Below are positions 31,156-64,000 of a DNA stretch of 64,000 nt, piece after piece. The stretch is from assembly GCA_950097015.1 (NCBI GenBank), contig CATNEN010000007.1:2728001-2792000 (forward strand). The letters are read 5' to 3'. The translations under genes and the position numbers were made by a program. The first letter of the stretch is position 1. Every line of letters starts with the position of its first letter. The notes below the pieces were generated by a model. The model did no database searches. It was not told the origin of the DNA and was given only the letters and a program-made list of their open reading frames with translations. Source of the DNA: Macrostomum hystrix (taxonomy: Eukaryota > Platyhelminthes > Macrostomidae).

Positions 31156-34100
31156 ATGGATGCGCACTTTCTGAGCGAGTTCAGTCACGTCGCCAAGTCG
31201 CACGGCGTCTACGCCGAGGACTTCGCCGACCGGCTCTGCTCGCGCTACACCTCGATAGGACTGCTAACGCTGGCCGCGGTCAGTGTGATGCGGCAGTACG
31301 TGTTCAAGCCAATCCAGTGCTGGGTGCCGGCCAACTGGCCTCGGCCGTGGGAGGAATTCGCTGAGAACTTCTGCTGGACTCAGAACACCTACCGGGTGGC
31401 CATGAGCGACTCGGCGCATCCAGAGGCCAGGGAGAGAGGCGCAATGGCCATCAGTGAGATCCCTCTATCTCACCAGGCTCGCTGAAACTCATCACAGACT
31501 ATCTGAAACTCACCACAGACTCTCTAAAACTCACCACAGACTCTCTAAAACTCACCACAGACTCTCTAAAACTCACCACAGACTCTCTAAAACTCACCAC
31601 AGACTCTCTAAAACTCACCACAGACTCTCTAAAACTCACCACAGACTCTCTAAAACCCACCACAGACTCTCTCAAACTCATCACAGACTCTCAAAATCAT
31701 TACAGACTCTCTCAAACTCATCACAGACTCTCAAACTCACCACAGACTCTCAAACTCATCACAGACTCTCAAACTCATTACTGACTCTCAAACTCATCAC
31801 TGACTCTCAAACTCATCACAGACTCTCAAACTCACCACAGACTCTCAAACTCATCACAGACTCTCAAACTCATCACAGACTCTCAAACTCATTACTGACT
31901 CTCAAACTCATCACTGACTCTCAAACTCATCACAGACTCTCAAACTCACCACAGACTCTCAAACTCACCACAGACTCTCAAACTCATCACTGACTCTCAA
32001 ACTCATCACTGACTCTAAAACTCACCACAGACTCTCAAACTCATCACTGACTCTCAAACTCACCACAGACTCTCAAACTCATCACTGACTCTCAAACTCA
32101 TCACTGACTCTCAAACTCACCACAGACTCTCAAACTCATCACTGACTCTCAAACTCATCACAGACTCTATAAAACTCACCACAGACTCTTAAACTCATCA
32201 CTGACTCTCAAACTCATCACAGACTCTATAAAAATCACCACAGACTCTATAAGACTCAATACAGACTCTCACAAGGCAATCGTAGACTCTCATTTCCTTT
32301 AGCAATTTTCAGTTATTTTAAACAAAACAGGCCCTCTCGCACCTGAATCGCAGGCTACTACCAGTGGGTGCCCATCATGCTGATGGTGCAGGCCCTACTG
32401 TGCATGGCGCCTCACCAACTGTGGCTGATGACGTCCCGCCGCATCTCCGGCTTCGATCCGCACTCGGTGCTGAGATTCGCCGCCGAGGTGGAACAGTCTG
32501 GCAATCCTGAGACCAGCAAGCGGCTGCTCACCTATGCTGCCTGGCACCTGGCCTGGTCCGCCAGGTTCAGAGGCCAACCTATTGATCAAAACCGAAGCCA
32601 GACGAAGCAGCGGCAAGATCAGAAGCAGTCTAGAAGCAGAGGCTGTTCTGAAAAGTTGCGACAAAGCGGGTGCGCCCTGTTTTGGCTGTACATTGTCTGC
32701 AAACTGGTGCACGCTGGACTTGCTGTCGGACAGGTGAGCCTGGCATTCAAAATACCTTGCCTTATACTCGTAATAGTAGTAATAGTATTAATTACTGTAT
32801 CGATGAGAGCTGTGGGTACTCAAGCGCCATTTGATGACAATCGACCTACAGACAGCGAGGAGGCCATAGTGTTCATTCCGCTGTCTCCTGAGCACATAGG
32901 CTCACAGATACCGTACGCTGGCACACACAGGTGTGTACATCTGACCTGACTTTCTAATCGTCAGGTCAAAAGGACACCTCAGACAAAAATACGACTGCAA
33001 AGTGAAAACATCTTTAGGGAATCAAAACTTGAAATATTTAAATCTTTCATCTTTAAATAAGACACCCCAGTTTAACAAAGGATACCCAGTTAAACAAAGG
33101 ATACCCAGTTAAACAAAGGATACCCAGTTAAACAAAGGATACCCAGTTAAACAAAGGATACCCAGTTAAACAAAGGATACCCAGTTAAACAAAGGATACC
33201 CAGTTAAACAAAGGATACCCAGTTAAACAAAGGATACCCAGTTAAACAAAGGATACCCAGTTAAACAAAGGATACCCAGTTAAACAAAGGATACCCAGTT
33301 AAACAAAGGATACCCAGTTAAACAAAGGATATCCAGTTAAACAAAGGATACCCAGTTAAACAAAGGATACCCAGTTAAACAAAGGATACCCAGTTAAACA
33401 AAGGATACCCAGTTAAACAAAGGATACCCAGTTAAACAAAAGATAAGCCAAACTAAGCAGACAGCACCCTGTTGGACAGAAAATGTCTCGCCTTTGCCTC
33501 ACAGAGAATGCATAGCTCACGACTGGCAGCCATTCATTCTTCCTTATACTAGATCTTCCTGCTCCAAAGCTTCCTCGGCTTCAACAGCCCGCTGTTCGGT
33601 TGGAAATGCGCCAAAAACCTGCTTCTCGGCGGCCAGTGGCAACAGACCGGAGTGTTTCCGCGCCTGACTTTCTGCGACCTGCCGATGCGGCACGTGGGCC
33701 AGTGGAACGTCCACTCGGTCCAATGCGTCCTGGCCTCCAACATGGTGAATGAGAAGATCTTCATCTTTCTGTGGTTCTGGTTCGGGTTCTGCTGCCTGGC
33801 CAGCCTCGTGTACACTGCTAGCTGGCTGGCGCAGCTGCTGCCGCCAACGGACCGGCGTCGGCTAGTTCGCCGACACCTGCGACTGCACGCCGGCCACGCC
33901 AGGGGCAACTCGCGCGAACCAATCGACGCATCGGCTGACCGGTTGTTCCGGCTGCTTCGCCTGGACGGCGCCCTCCTGCTACAGATGGTGGCCGACAATC
34001 TGGACTGTCTGTGTGCTGCGCAACTGCTCGACCGCTTGCTGACTGCGGCTGACAGAGCCAGGGACGTCGGGGTGTTCTGGCTGCCCGATTCCAACAGCGG

Positions 34101-34197
34101 CGACAGCGGCCTTGACAGCGAGTCCGAGCAGGAGAGCTTGAATCACGCCAAGTCTCAAAAGGGCGAAATGTCCTTTCTGAATGCTTCGTCGGTTTGA
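31156..34197 (+). CDS. Innexin gap-junction channel subunit
   Basis: Coding exons 31156-31453, 32354-32733 and 33553-34197 encode 440 residues. The ATG has an ideal context (ACCATGG) just after an acceptor (TTTTAG, 31143-31148). A likely non-coding exon upstream ends at the GTAAGT at 31102. Four membrane segments are visible: TM1 at about 33-52, TM2 directly after S100-YYQW (the innexin signature; full reading YYQWVPIMLMVQALLCM), TM3 WLYIVCKLVHAGLAV...IFLLQSFLGF, and TM4 KIFIFLWFWFGFCCLASLV. Loop 1 carries Cys55 and Cys73, loop 2 CAKN...FPRLTFCD and VQCVLASNMVNEK, all family hallmarks. Innexins assemble in the plasma membrane into electrical and metabolic gap junctions or hemichannels. The cytoplasmic tail is Asp/Ser-rich. 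Intron 1 and intron 2 are each dominated by their own minisatellite, and intron 2 also holds a SINE A fragment. Confidence 0.95.
31485..32275. repeat. Intronic minisatellite, ~17-21 bp units
   Basis: There are about 40 units in two sub-families, ACTCTCTAAAACTCACCACAG (21 bp, left) and ACTCTCAAACTCATCAC(A/T)G (18 bp, right). It fills innexin intron 1. CCACAG|A recurs on the sense strand. Confidence 0.95.
32826..32965 (-). mobile_element. SINE family A fragment
   Basis: It matches the central and 3' part of the family in inverted orientation (CCTGAGCACA, CACACAGGTGTGTACATCTG). The tRNA-like head is absent. It lies in innexin intron 2. Confidence 0.7.
33063..33450. repeat. Intronic minisatellite, 19-bp unit
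   Basis: About 20 nearly identical units of CCCAGTTAAACAAAGGATA lie in innexin intron 2; one unit has ATCCAG. The low divergence indicates a recent expansion. Confidence 0.95.
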
Positions 34198-34289
34198 ACC
34201 ATAGACTAAGAGTACAGGACTGCGAAAATAGGATAATATATATGCAGATTATGCAGAGCACCTAGCATTGAAGGTTAATAAGCGTCAAA

Positions 34290-34590
34290 ATACCGAAAGC
34301 ACCCTGAAGCACTGAAGGATATGTGATGGGGCTGAAGCACTGAAGGTAAAGATGTGATGGGGCTGAAGTACTGAAGGTAATGATGTGATGGGACTGAGAC
34401 ACTGAGGGATATATGACGGGACTGAGGCACTGAAGGTAATGGTGTGATGAAGCTGAAGCACTGAAGGATATGATGTGATGAAGCTGAAGCACTGAAGGTT
34501 ATGATGTGATGGGACTGAGGCACTGAAGGATATGATGTGATGGGACTGAGGCACTGAAGGATATGATGTGATGGGACTGAGGCACTGCTG
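34290..34590. repeat. 3' UTR minisatellite, ~30-bp unit
   Basis: About ten units with GATGTGATGGGACTGAGGCA and CTGAAGGATAT lie between the innexin stop (34195-34197) and the poly(A) signal at 34656. The repeat is thus expected in the mature transcript. Confidence 0.9.
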
Positions 34591-34655
34591 CAAGATGCCT
34601 TAGCAGTATACATTATGTAGCTAAGCTAGACTGGACAAAGCTGGAGTTATATCTA

Positions 34656-34661
34656 AATAAA
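34656..34661 (+). other. Poly(A) signal of the innexin gene
   Basis: AATAAA lies about 460 bp after the stop, downstream of the 3' UTR minisatellite. Confidence 0.55.
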
Positions 34662-34947
34662 ACGGCAGGCTTGTTCATGCACTAATATACGTATGGAGCT
34701 GCAGTACACTGATGCGACAGCAAATGTATAAAATCAGGTGAATGACATTCACGCTTTTGATATTTCCTCAGTTTAGAAAAAAATAAAAACGATTTTTTCT
34801 TTAAAATATGTTCTTGCGTAATTTACTCGATCGAAATCTATCTTGCATATTTTTACTTCTTGTGGATGCACTTTCCTTAAGCAAGAAATTAATCAAAACA
34901 CGTTATTAAAATCCCGAATCCTACCATAATCCTCTATCATATCAATT

Positions 34948-35140
34948 GGTGACACTAGACCCGCAACCAGTGGGGAGGCAATTCTGCCCATTTCGCTGAC
35001 TCCTGAGCACACACGCGCACAGATAATGTACTCAGTCTAACGCTCCCACAGGTGTGTACATCTGCCCTAACTTTCTCATCGTCAGGCAGTGTACACTTCA
35101 CTGTGCCTTGGCGTAAATCAATCCTAGCCCTGATGTACAG
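34948..35140 (-). mobile_element. SINE family A, truncated copy
   Basis: It carries GGTGACACTAGACCCGC, CTGACTCCTGAGCACACA and CAGGTGTGTACATCTGCCC in inverted orientation. The tRNA-like head is lost. Confidence 0.75.
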
Positions 35141-35639
35141 AATCGCAGGCGCCTTCTTCAATGTGCAACACTTTCAAAAGAAGGATGAAATTTAGATAAC
35201 ACAACAAAGAAAACACAGATTATATAGCAATAAAGTATGATACAAACACATGATCATATATAGGCCATGAATGCACACTGGACAGTTGTTACGAGTGGAC
35301 AATAAAGAACATGTTTATATTTAGGCTTACTTTAAGTTTAACTGACACGAATTGTGTAATTTCGCAGTCTTATTTCTTATTTAGCGGTTTTCATTAGCAA
35401 ACTGATAGAGAATAGTGCCCCAACGAATAGGCTGAACTTGATCAAAGGATAATGAGGAAAAATCACTGCTATAAACCCATGACAGAGATGCAACAGAGAT
35501 ATGCAACACCAGCTCAAAGCTAAGTACAGGAAACAGTCTGAGCACTTCGCTAATAAAGCAGGGCTTCGGAAAATGAACAGAATTATTGTTGTGTTTTTTT
35601 AATTTAACTGAGAAACCTGCATTTGGCTTATATTTTATC

Positions 35640-35995
35640 ACTGGGGAAGGTTAAAGTACGAAAGGAGGTATTGTATAAGGGTAATGACCAAAGCTTTAGT
35701 GGACTGGGGAAGGGTAATGACCAAAGCTCTAGTGGACTGGGGAAGGGTAATGACCAAAGCTCTAGTGGACTGGGGAAGTATAATGACCAAAGCTCTAGTG
35801 GACTGGGGTTTGGGGAAGTATAATGACCAAAGCTCTAGTGGACTGGGGTTTGGGGAAGTGTAATGACCAAAGCTCTAGTGGACTGGGGTTTGGGGAAGTG
35901 TAATGACCAAAGCTCTAGTGGACTGGGGTTTGGGGAAGTGTAATGACCAAAGCTCTAGTGGACTGGGGAAGGGTAATTACCAAAGCTCTAGTGTA
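35640..35995. repeat. Minisatellite, ~31/38-bp unit
   Basis: About nine units contain AATGACCAAAGCTCTAGTGG and ACTGGGG. Some carry an extra 7-bp TTTGGGG. It lies between the convergent innexin and PRPF4B genes. Confidence 0.9.
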
Positions 35996-36107
35996 GAAGT
36001 AGAGATAGAGCTTAGTAAGTAGAAAGTAGAAAGTAGAAATCTTATTATAAGAGAATAAAAACTTTTAAAAAGTAGGCAGCGATATAGATTAGAGCAGAAT
36101 CATATAT

Positions 36108-36113
36108 TTTATT
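36108..36113 (-). other. Poly(A) signal of PRPF4B
   Basis: AATAAA on the minus strand lies ~165 bp after the PRPF4B stop. Confidence 0.55.
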
Positions 36114-36277
36114 AACATAGTACTGCAGGCTATACTACTAGCAGTAGGGCAAGCTTGCCGATTAACTTGCACTTGACAATATTATTTCAGGTCTCTTATT
36201 TTTGTGAGGCTAGCGCCGACAGTAACTAGCCAAAATATATACTGGAATCATTAACGGCTTGTGTCTGTATGTCCAGC

Positions 36278-40069
<3,792 letters not shown>

Positions 40070-40611
40070 CTAAGTGGCTGGCGCTGGCAATGGAATCGGA
40101 AAAAAGGCGATATCTAAGCAAAATTTCAGCTATTCATCTTAGAAGCTCAGCAGTGATTAAAAAATAATAATCTTATAATAGTAATAATAATACAAGAGAC
40201 ATTTTCCTACTTGCTTTTGCATACACTAACTCACTCACGAATAGATCGATAAAGTTGAATGGCGCCACTTTCTGGCGAGTGTTGCCGGCTCCCCCGCTGA
40301 CAAATAGGTGGGCAGCAACTGCAACTAGGGTGCAAAATTCGAGACGAGAGTCCATGGGATGAAGTTACGGGAATAACAGCTTGGTCAGCCTTGACATGCT
40401 AAGAAAGCCAGAAAGAAATGCATACTATTTCTGTGTGATTGCAACTCACATGCATTGACTTGAACCATAATTTTTTCATAGATCTCTAATACAATTAAAT
40501 GCTTATGATGACTAGGATCCACTTTGCAGTATACAATTCTGTGCTATGTGGCATACAAAGTTACAAGACAAAGGCTATATTAGTACATAATTTATTGATT
40601 TGAGTTGGAAA

Positions 40612-41508
40612 CATAGTTGCCACTGGCAAGCAATGAAATATTAGCGCTAGGTGAAAAACTTAGCGCAGCATTAGATAAATTTGTTTAAAACTTGAATAAA
40701 CATTAAAATTCATAAGCAGTAACCACAAGTCCACAAAGCCCATAGTTATCTTTCTCTTTTAGCCAGTCTTCATCCCATTTTGTGGCTTAGCCTTGTTGGT
40801 TTGGCTTCCGCTTAGGCTTTGCTTTGGAACTCATGCCTGGTGCAAGTGTCTATTCAATTAAATAGTCTCTGCTGTTGCTTATGTTACTTTGTTGAAAAAC
40901 AAGTTCTCTGTTTAAAATGGATTAAATAAAGAGCTTTAGCTAGACCATTTGGGTGGGACTGCGATTGGGCCAGGGGTGAACCAAACCCCACCTCTCAGAC
41001 CCTATATATACTAATGTACAATATGTACAAATGTACAAACGATGTACAATGTACAAAACGTAATGTACAAAACGAGGGTTTTGGCCTAGTCTCACCTTAG
41101 CCCAGGGAGGGGTGGCATGACTAGGGTGAGATATATAGTGAGAGGGGTGGAGGCATAGAGCACAAGAGATGGGAGGCGCCTAGAAAGGGGAAAGGGTTGG
41201 AGGCAAGCTGATGAGGAGCAGCCATCTTGGGTAGAGGTAGAGGGACAGATAGACAAAGCAGTTAGTAATAAATAACATGTAATGATGTTTTCAGTGTATG
41301 GGTACTGTCCTTTTCGGTCATTAATTTCCTTCCTTTCCCTGGCTATTTATTCTACGTGAGATGAGTCTGAGGAAGGCAACTAATGTGAAATATACAATTT
41401 TGTGTCATTTAGTGCAGGGTTTACTGTATTTCACAAAAAGTAGCGCAATAGCGTAGCTAAAGCAAAATAGTGCAATAGCGCTAAAATAGCGCAGGTGTGG
41501 CAACTATG
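40612..41508. mobile_element. hAT-like MITE with 8-bp target duplication
   Basis: Termini are CATAGTTGCCAC and its exact inverse GTGGCAACTATG. They are flanked by a perfect 8-bp direct repeat GTTGGAAA (40604-40611 and 41509-41516). Both subterminal regions repeat TAGCGC (for example 40650s, and 41447-41493). Length is 897 bp, with no transposase frame. The 8-bp duplication and subterminal repeats are typical of hAT elements. Confidence 0.85.
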
Positions 41509-42010
41509 GTTGGAAACCTTTAAAAGTATTTTAAGAGTAGTTAGAAGTGACAATATGAAGAGGCTTCTAGACAGAGAGAGGTCTCTCTGTCTTATCAGTC
41601 TGCTCATTTGTATGCCATCTATTTGCTGAATGCTGGCTCAACCTTGACTAGCCTGACTGACTATACTGAAAGACATACAGATAAATATACAATATCCTAG
41701 TTCAAAACTTCAGCACTCAAAATTATTACTCCTTATTACAGATAGATTAAAATATAAATTAATATAAACATTACATTTTTCAAACTGATTAAAAAAAGCC
41801 AAATCAAAACATATACTAAAAATATAGTAAACAAACTGCAAAATTTTAGATAGGCATAGGAAACTTTAAAGTCAATAAAATATAATATTATCCCTATCAT
41901 TGATATAATTTTGTTTAATGAATCGACATTGGGCCAAGGTTACCAGGCCCTATAATTATATGACAAATGTTAGCTAGCTAGTTACAATAATACTATTAAT
42001 AGGCTTTAGC

Positions 42011-42681
42011 CCATGGTGCAGAAGGATTTCTGTGTACGACGGAAGGCAAATTTCAGTTTTAGCCTGCTGTACGACAGTACGACACAAGTGAACTAAGTAA
42101 TTTTTTTTGTACGACAAACTACAATGCAGAAACCCACATACTCCCGACCCAGACAAAGAGTAATAATAAGTTGTAAGTGGTAATAACAAGTTTACAAGTA
42201 ATTGTAAATTCTGACCGGAGGACGAGAATTACAAGATCAGATGATTATGAATTAATTCACAATTCAATTCCCAGTAACACGATACAACGATACGCATTTC
42301 AAAAAATAAATAAACAAGGTTAAGATTAAAACAACGGATGCACATTTGTGTGGCCTTGAATATAAAAATGTGAAATTTGGTGCCACATAATAAAAAATTA
42401 TTATTAAGTATGCCAAGATTATATTTTATTTGTGCCTCATAAAAAGAACTTCGAATAAATTTAATTTAATTATGAAAACGAAATTGTATTTTTAAATGCC
42501 TATGCATACATTGCATATAGCTTTCTAGTCAGAGATATACGACAGTGACAGTGTGGCCAACGACGGTACGACATGTACGACAAAGAGCCCTTGCAAAAAT
42601 GAACGATGTACGACATGTACGACAACCAACCTCAATGTACGACGGAAATTTCTGTCATACACCCGTCCTTCTGCACTATGG
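42011..42681. mobile_element. hAT-like MITE with TGTACGAC subterminal repeats
   Basis: Inverted ends CCATGGTGCAGAAGGA and CCATAGTGCAGAAGGA are flanked by a perfect 8-bp duplication GCTTTAGC (42003-42010 and 42682-42689). GTACGAC occurs repeatedly in both orientational ends (42033-42115 and 42566-42642) and is absent from the AT-rich middle. Length is 671 bp, with no transposase frame. Confidence 0.88.
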
Positions 42682-42840
42682 GCTTTAGCTAGATGATAAA
42701 AAAGTCACAAATGAGCAAATGGCCTAGTGGCCTAGTCACCAGAAGCTACTTTACTGGCACATTGTCATTTCCTTGTAGCTAGGCCTAGTGCCAATTGATT
42801 TTCAACTGTTAAAAACAGGGCATATATATATATATAGTTA

Positions 42841-43247
42841 AGGCAATGTCCTAGTTTTCCGCATTAAAAAATTTTGACCTGAATTTTTTTGCATTTCAGT
42901 GCATCTGACATGGCTAGACAACCTAGAGCACCAACAACAATCATTCCTGTCATGGATTTACTGCCTGCTGCTGACCTATGTGACCTGAATGTGACCCAGC
43001 ATCAAGGCAAAGTTCTGGCGCATGCATGGAACCAGTGATGGACTGTTTGAGTCGCACCTTAGCAAGTACCTCTGGCAGCATCTCTATCTAGAGAAGACCT
43101 TTGGCAACTTTCTCTACTGGGTTGCCCATTATTATGGCATTTAATACAGTAACGTGACTGCTGACTACCATGGAATGACTTGTTTTACTTAGATTTTTCT
43201 GTTTTTCAACTCAAAATAATCTAATGTGGGAAACTAGGACATTGCCT
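42841..43247. mobile_element. Short inverted-repeat element with GC-richer core
   Basis: Inverted ends of 26 bp (AGGCAATGTCCTAGTTT...) match with two mismatches. Flanks are GTTA and ATAG, so the target duplication is unclear (TA or a decayed TTAA). The inner 240 bp is more GC-rich and codon-like than the surroundings but has stops in the frames checked. Confidence 0.7.
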
Positions 43248-45633
43248 ATAGGTGATACAGTGGTTTCCAGTTGTGTAGCAAGGAACAAAAAGGAACAAGG
43301 AACAAGTAACAAACGAATATGCTACTAAACTAGCCTTTGTAATGCAGGCTGCTACATAGCTAGCTGGGCTATAAAATGACTAAGTAGGCCCTTTAAGATA
43401 AAGACTAGGCCTAGCCTAGTTAAGAAGAAATTTTCAAATCTTCGAAACTTACCACATGCATATGCATTAAATGTCAGTACTAATATTATAGTTAGTTTAA
43501 CTAAATATCAAAATTTTAGGCCTAGAAGAACCTAAATTTAAAATTTTTTCGCAATCTAAAATTAATCGTTAAGTCCATCACTAATGCATCGACCGAACAA
43601 GATATGGTGAATCCGGTGGATCGGGTGATAATTTACTTTAATTGAAAGGTTGACTTTCGACATTAGTAGTAATGTTTGTAACACTGAGTTTGACCACTTG
43701 ATTTTTTTCAGTTACAATTGATATTCCAGAAACGGTTAAAACCGTTCTTAAACTTATGAAAAACTTGGTTTTGTTTTTTTGGACTTAAGAAACAAATTTT
43801 TAATTATATGATTTGGGATCGTTTTTTAATTTATATTTTATAAGAATTCTACTTATGTTCTGCATTCATTGCGCTGTTCGATCATCTGCCGCAAACATTC
43901 TTCCTACTTTACAATGGTGCTGCAAATATTAGTTTACTAGTTTAGAATAAATTAACCTAATAGTTTTTTATATTAATTTAAGACAAGACTACAAGAGAAG
44001 TATATTATTTTCGCTTGCATTGCAGTTGCATATTTAATAGCCATAATTTGTCTATTTAGGCTTCGCCAAAGGCAAAAAATATTTTCGTCTGCTGTCAGTG
44101 CGTCGGCCGGGTTTTATCAGCTAAAATTCGATTGAGTTGTTTCGTCTGCCAATAATATTCGATATTCTAACTTATCAAATATATATTTACTTATTTGAAT
44201 TAATTAAAATAATAAAATATAATAATATAATTTTAAAACTTACTTCATAAATTGATTGCAATATTGGACATATTTCTTAATTGATTTTTATCAAGTTTTT
44301 GTTACAATTGTTGTATTTTATCTATGCCCTTATAATTTAGGATAGTGCCATTAATATTATACTTTAGAATATATCTATTTGCTATAAGCTAGATATTTTT
44401 GTTGGCAGTAATTTTTTTAGATAGCAAATGAATAATATGTTATAAAGTTAAATCACAATGGTATACAAAACTATATCCAGCAAGAAAAATGTTGATAAAA
44501 TTTGGAACTACGTGTTTTGTACTTAACATGTGTTTCTATGAATGACATTAATGACTAAGTAACAGAATAAGAAATAAATAAAGAAATGTCATAATTATTA
44601 TTACTATTATTTTACTTTTATATCTATTGCCATTTTATGTTACTATCTGTAAAAAAAGTCGTTTCATCTGTTGGCAGACTAGAGTAGGCCTAGACAAAAT
44701 GGCTATGTTGCCTAGCCTAAGGCTTAGGCTTTGCCTTTAACTGTTTGTGTTTTATGGATATTAGTCAATTAGTCAACTGGGGGTTTAGTGACTTCTTCCT
44801 ATAGTTGGTCATAAAATTTCATTTTGACAGCTTAATGTTTTGCTACTATAAAATAGAACATGTTAAGAAAGATTTTAAAGTACACATTTTTATTGTAGGC
44901 CCATAACTATCAAGCTAGGCCTTTAAACTAGCCACTAAACTAGTGGCTTCAACCATTTGGTTGAGTGGCCTCAACCACTAAACTAGTGGCTAGTCTACTA
45001 AACTAGACTTGAAGCAATAGCTATTAAATAGCTACATGTAATCATCTATTCTAGTGTTTATCATTTAATAATGTACATTTCTCTGTGCATTTTGATCTTG
45101 TCAATATATATACCTTAGTTACTATTCTCATATCTATTAGATGAAAGGACCATCACTTTGCAGCTCTATGCTAATAGGGACATACCTGCAATGGTAGCAA
45201 CTAGAAATAGCTAGGTAAATCCCAAGGTAATAATTTCATAAAGTATGATTTTCCTTGTTTGATATAAATGTATAGTTCCTTGTCAGGATTTCAAGTATTA
45301 ATATTTTTCTGTCATTTTTGCAGTAACATATTAACCATATTAACCTATGCATGGTTATAATATATATGTATCTCTAATATATCCAAATACAAGTGTTTAA
45401 TGAAGTTATAGCTAAAAAACAAAATGAGAGCAAAAACAAGCACTAGTGTGTAAATTATATTATTTGAAAGAGAACGTTAGAATAATAAATCCCTCCTAAA
45501 AGAAAATATTAACTTCAACTACAACAAAATGATACTATTATAAACCTACAGTTATCCAATATCCACTTTTCAGTTTAGCTTAAAAAGAACTAAGTGAACC
45601 AACCTGGTGCAGCCTGCTTTTATTTGTGGCAGC

Positions 45634-64000
<18,367 letters not shown>

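Overview
This is nuclear DNA of an invertebrate animal. The genes have GT-AG introns and vertebrate-like domain architectures, and one is an innexin gap-junction gene, which points to a protostome-type bilaterian. GC-rich exons, tandem-repeat-stuffed introns and tRNA-headed SINEs would fit a lophotrochozoan such as a free-living flatworm, but the species cannot be fixed from the sequence alone. Nothing prokaryotic, no CRISPR array and no free-standing tRNA or rRNA gene was seen.

Layout, left to right: (1) 1-498 (+), the 3' end of a WDR46/UTP7-like ribosome-biogenesis gene. (2) 0.5-12.1 kb, an intergenic tract with one full SINE, a cluster of GATA-type sites and four large tandem arrays. (3) 12.1-16.0 kb (+), a three-exon rhodopsin-family GPCR of neuropeptide Y/F type. 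(4) 16.1-20.5 kb, an AT-rich gap with a TTAA-flanked MITE. (5) 20.6-21.7 kb (+), TSEN34, a tRNA-splicing endonuclease catalytic subunit. (6) 22.5-24.3 kb (+), an MBD2/3 methyl-CpG-binding protein. (7) 26.7-27.6 kb (+), a DUSP12/YVH1-like phosphatase without its zinc domain. (8) 28.5-30.7 kb (+), a four-exon gene for an unidentified 199-residue protein. (9) 31.2-34.2 kb (+), an innexin. (10) 36.3-40.0 kb (-), the spliceosomal kinase PRPF4B. (11) 40.0-45.6 kb, an AT-rich intergenic nest of non-autonomous DNA transposons. (12) 45.6-64.0 kb (+), a nearly complete MEGF8 gene of 17 visible exons encoding 2786 residues, running off the right edge.

The gene neighbours do not form a pathway. They are housekeeping genes (rRNA, tRNA and mRNA processing, phosphatase, chromatin) mixed with cell-surface and signalling genes (GPCR, innexin, MEGF8). 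Splice junctions were assigned by hand. Every junction used keeps the reading frame and joins recognisable domain halves.

The most unusual property is structural. Most introns carry their own private minisatellite, each with a different 14-35 bp unit. In 11 of the 18 intronic arrays examined, the sense strand of each unit contains a CAG that often looks like a 3' splice site; another array repeats a GTAAGT donor-like motif. The transposons are also informative: two hAT-like MITEs with perfect 8-bp target duplications, a TTAA-flanked family with CAGTAG termini, and two SINE families concentrated in introns.
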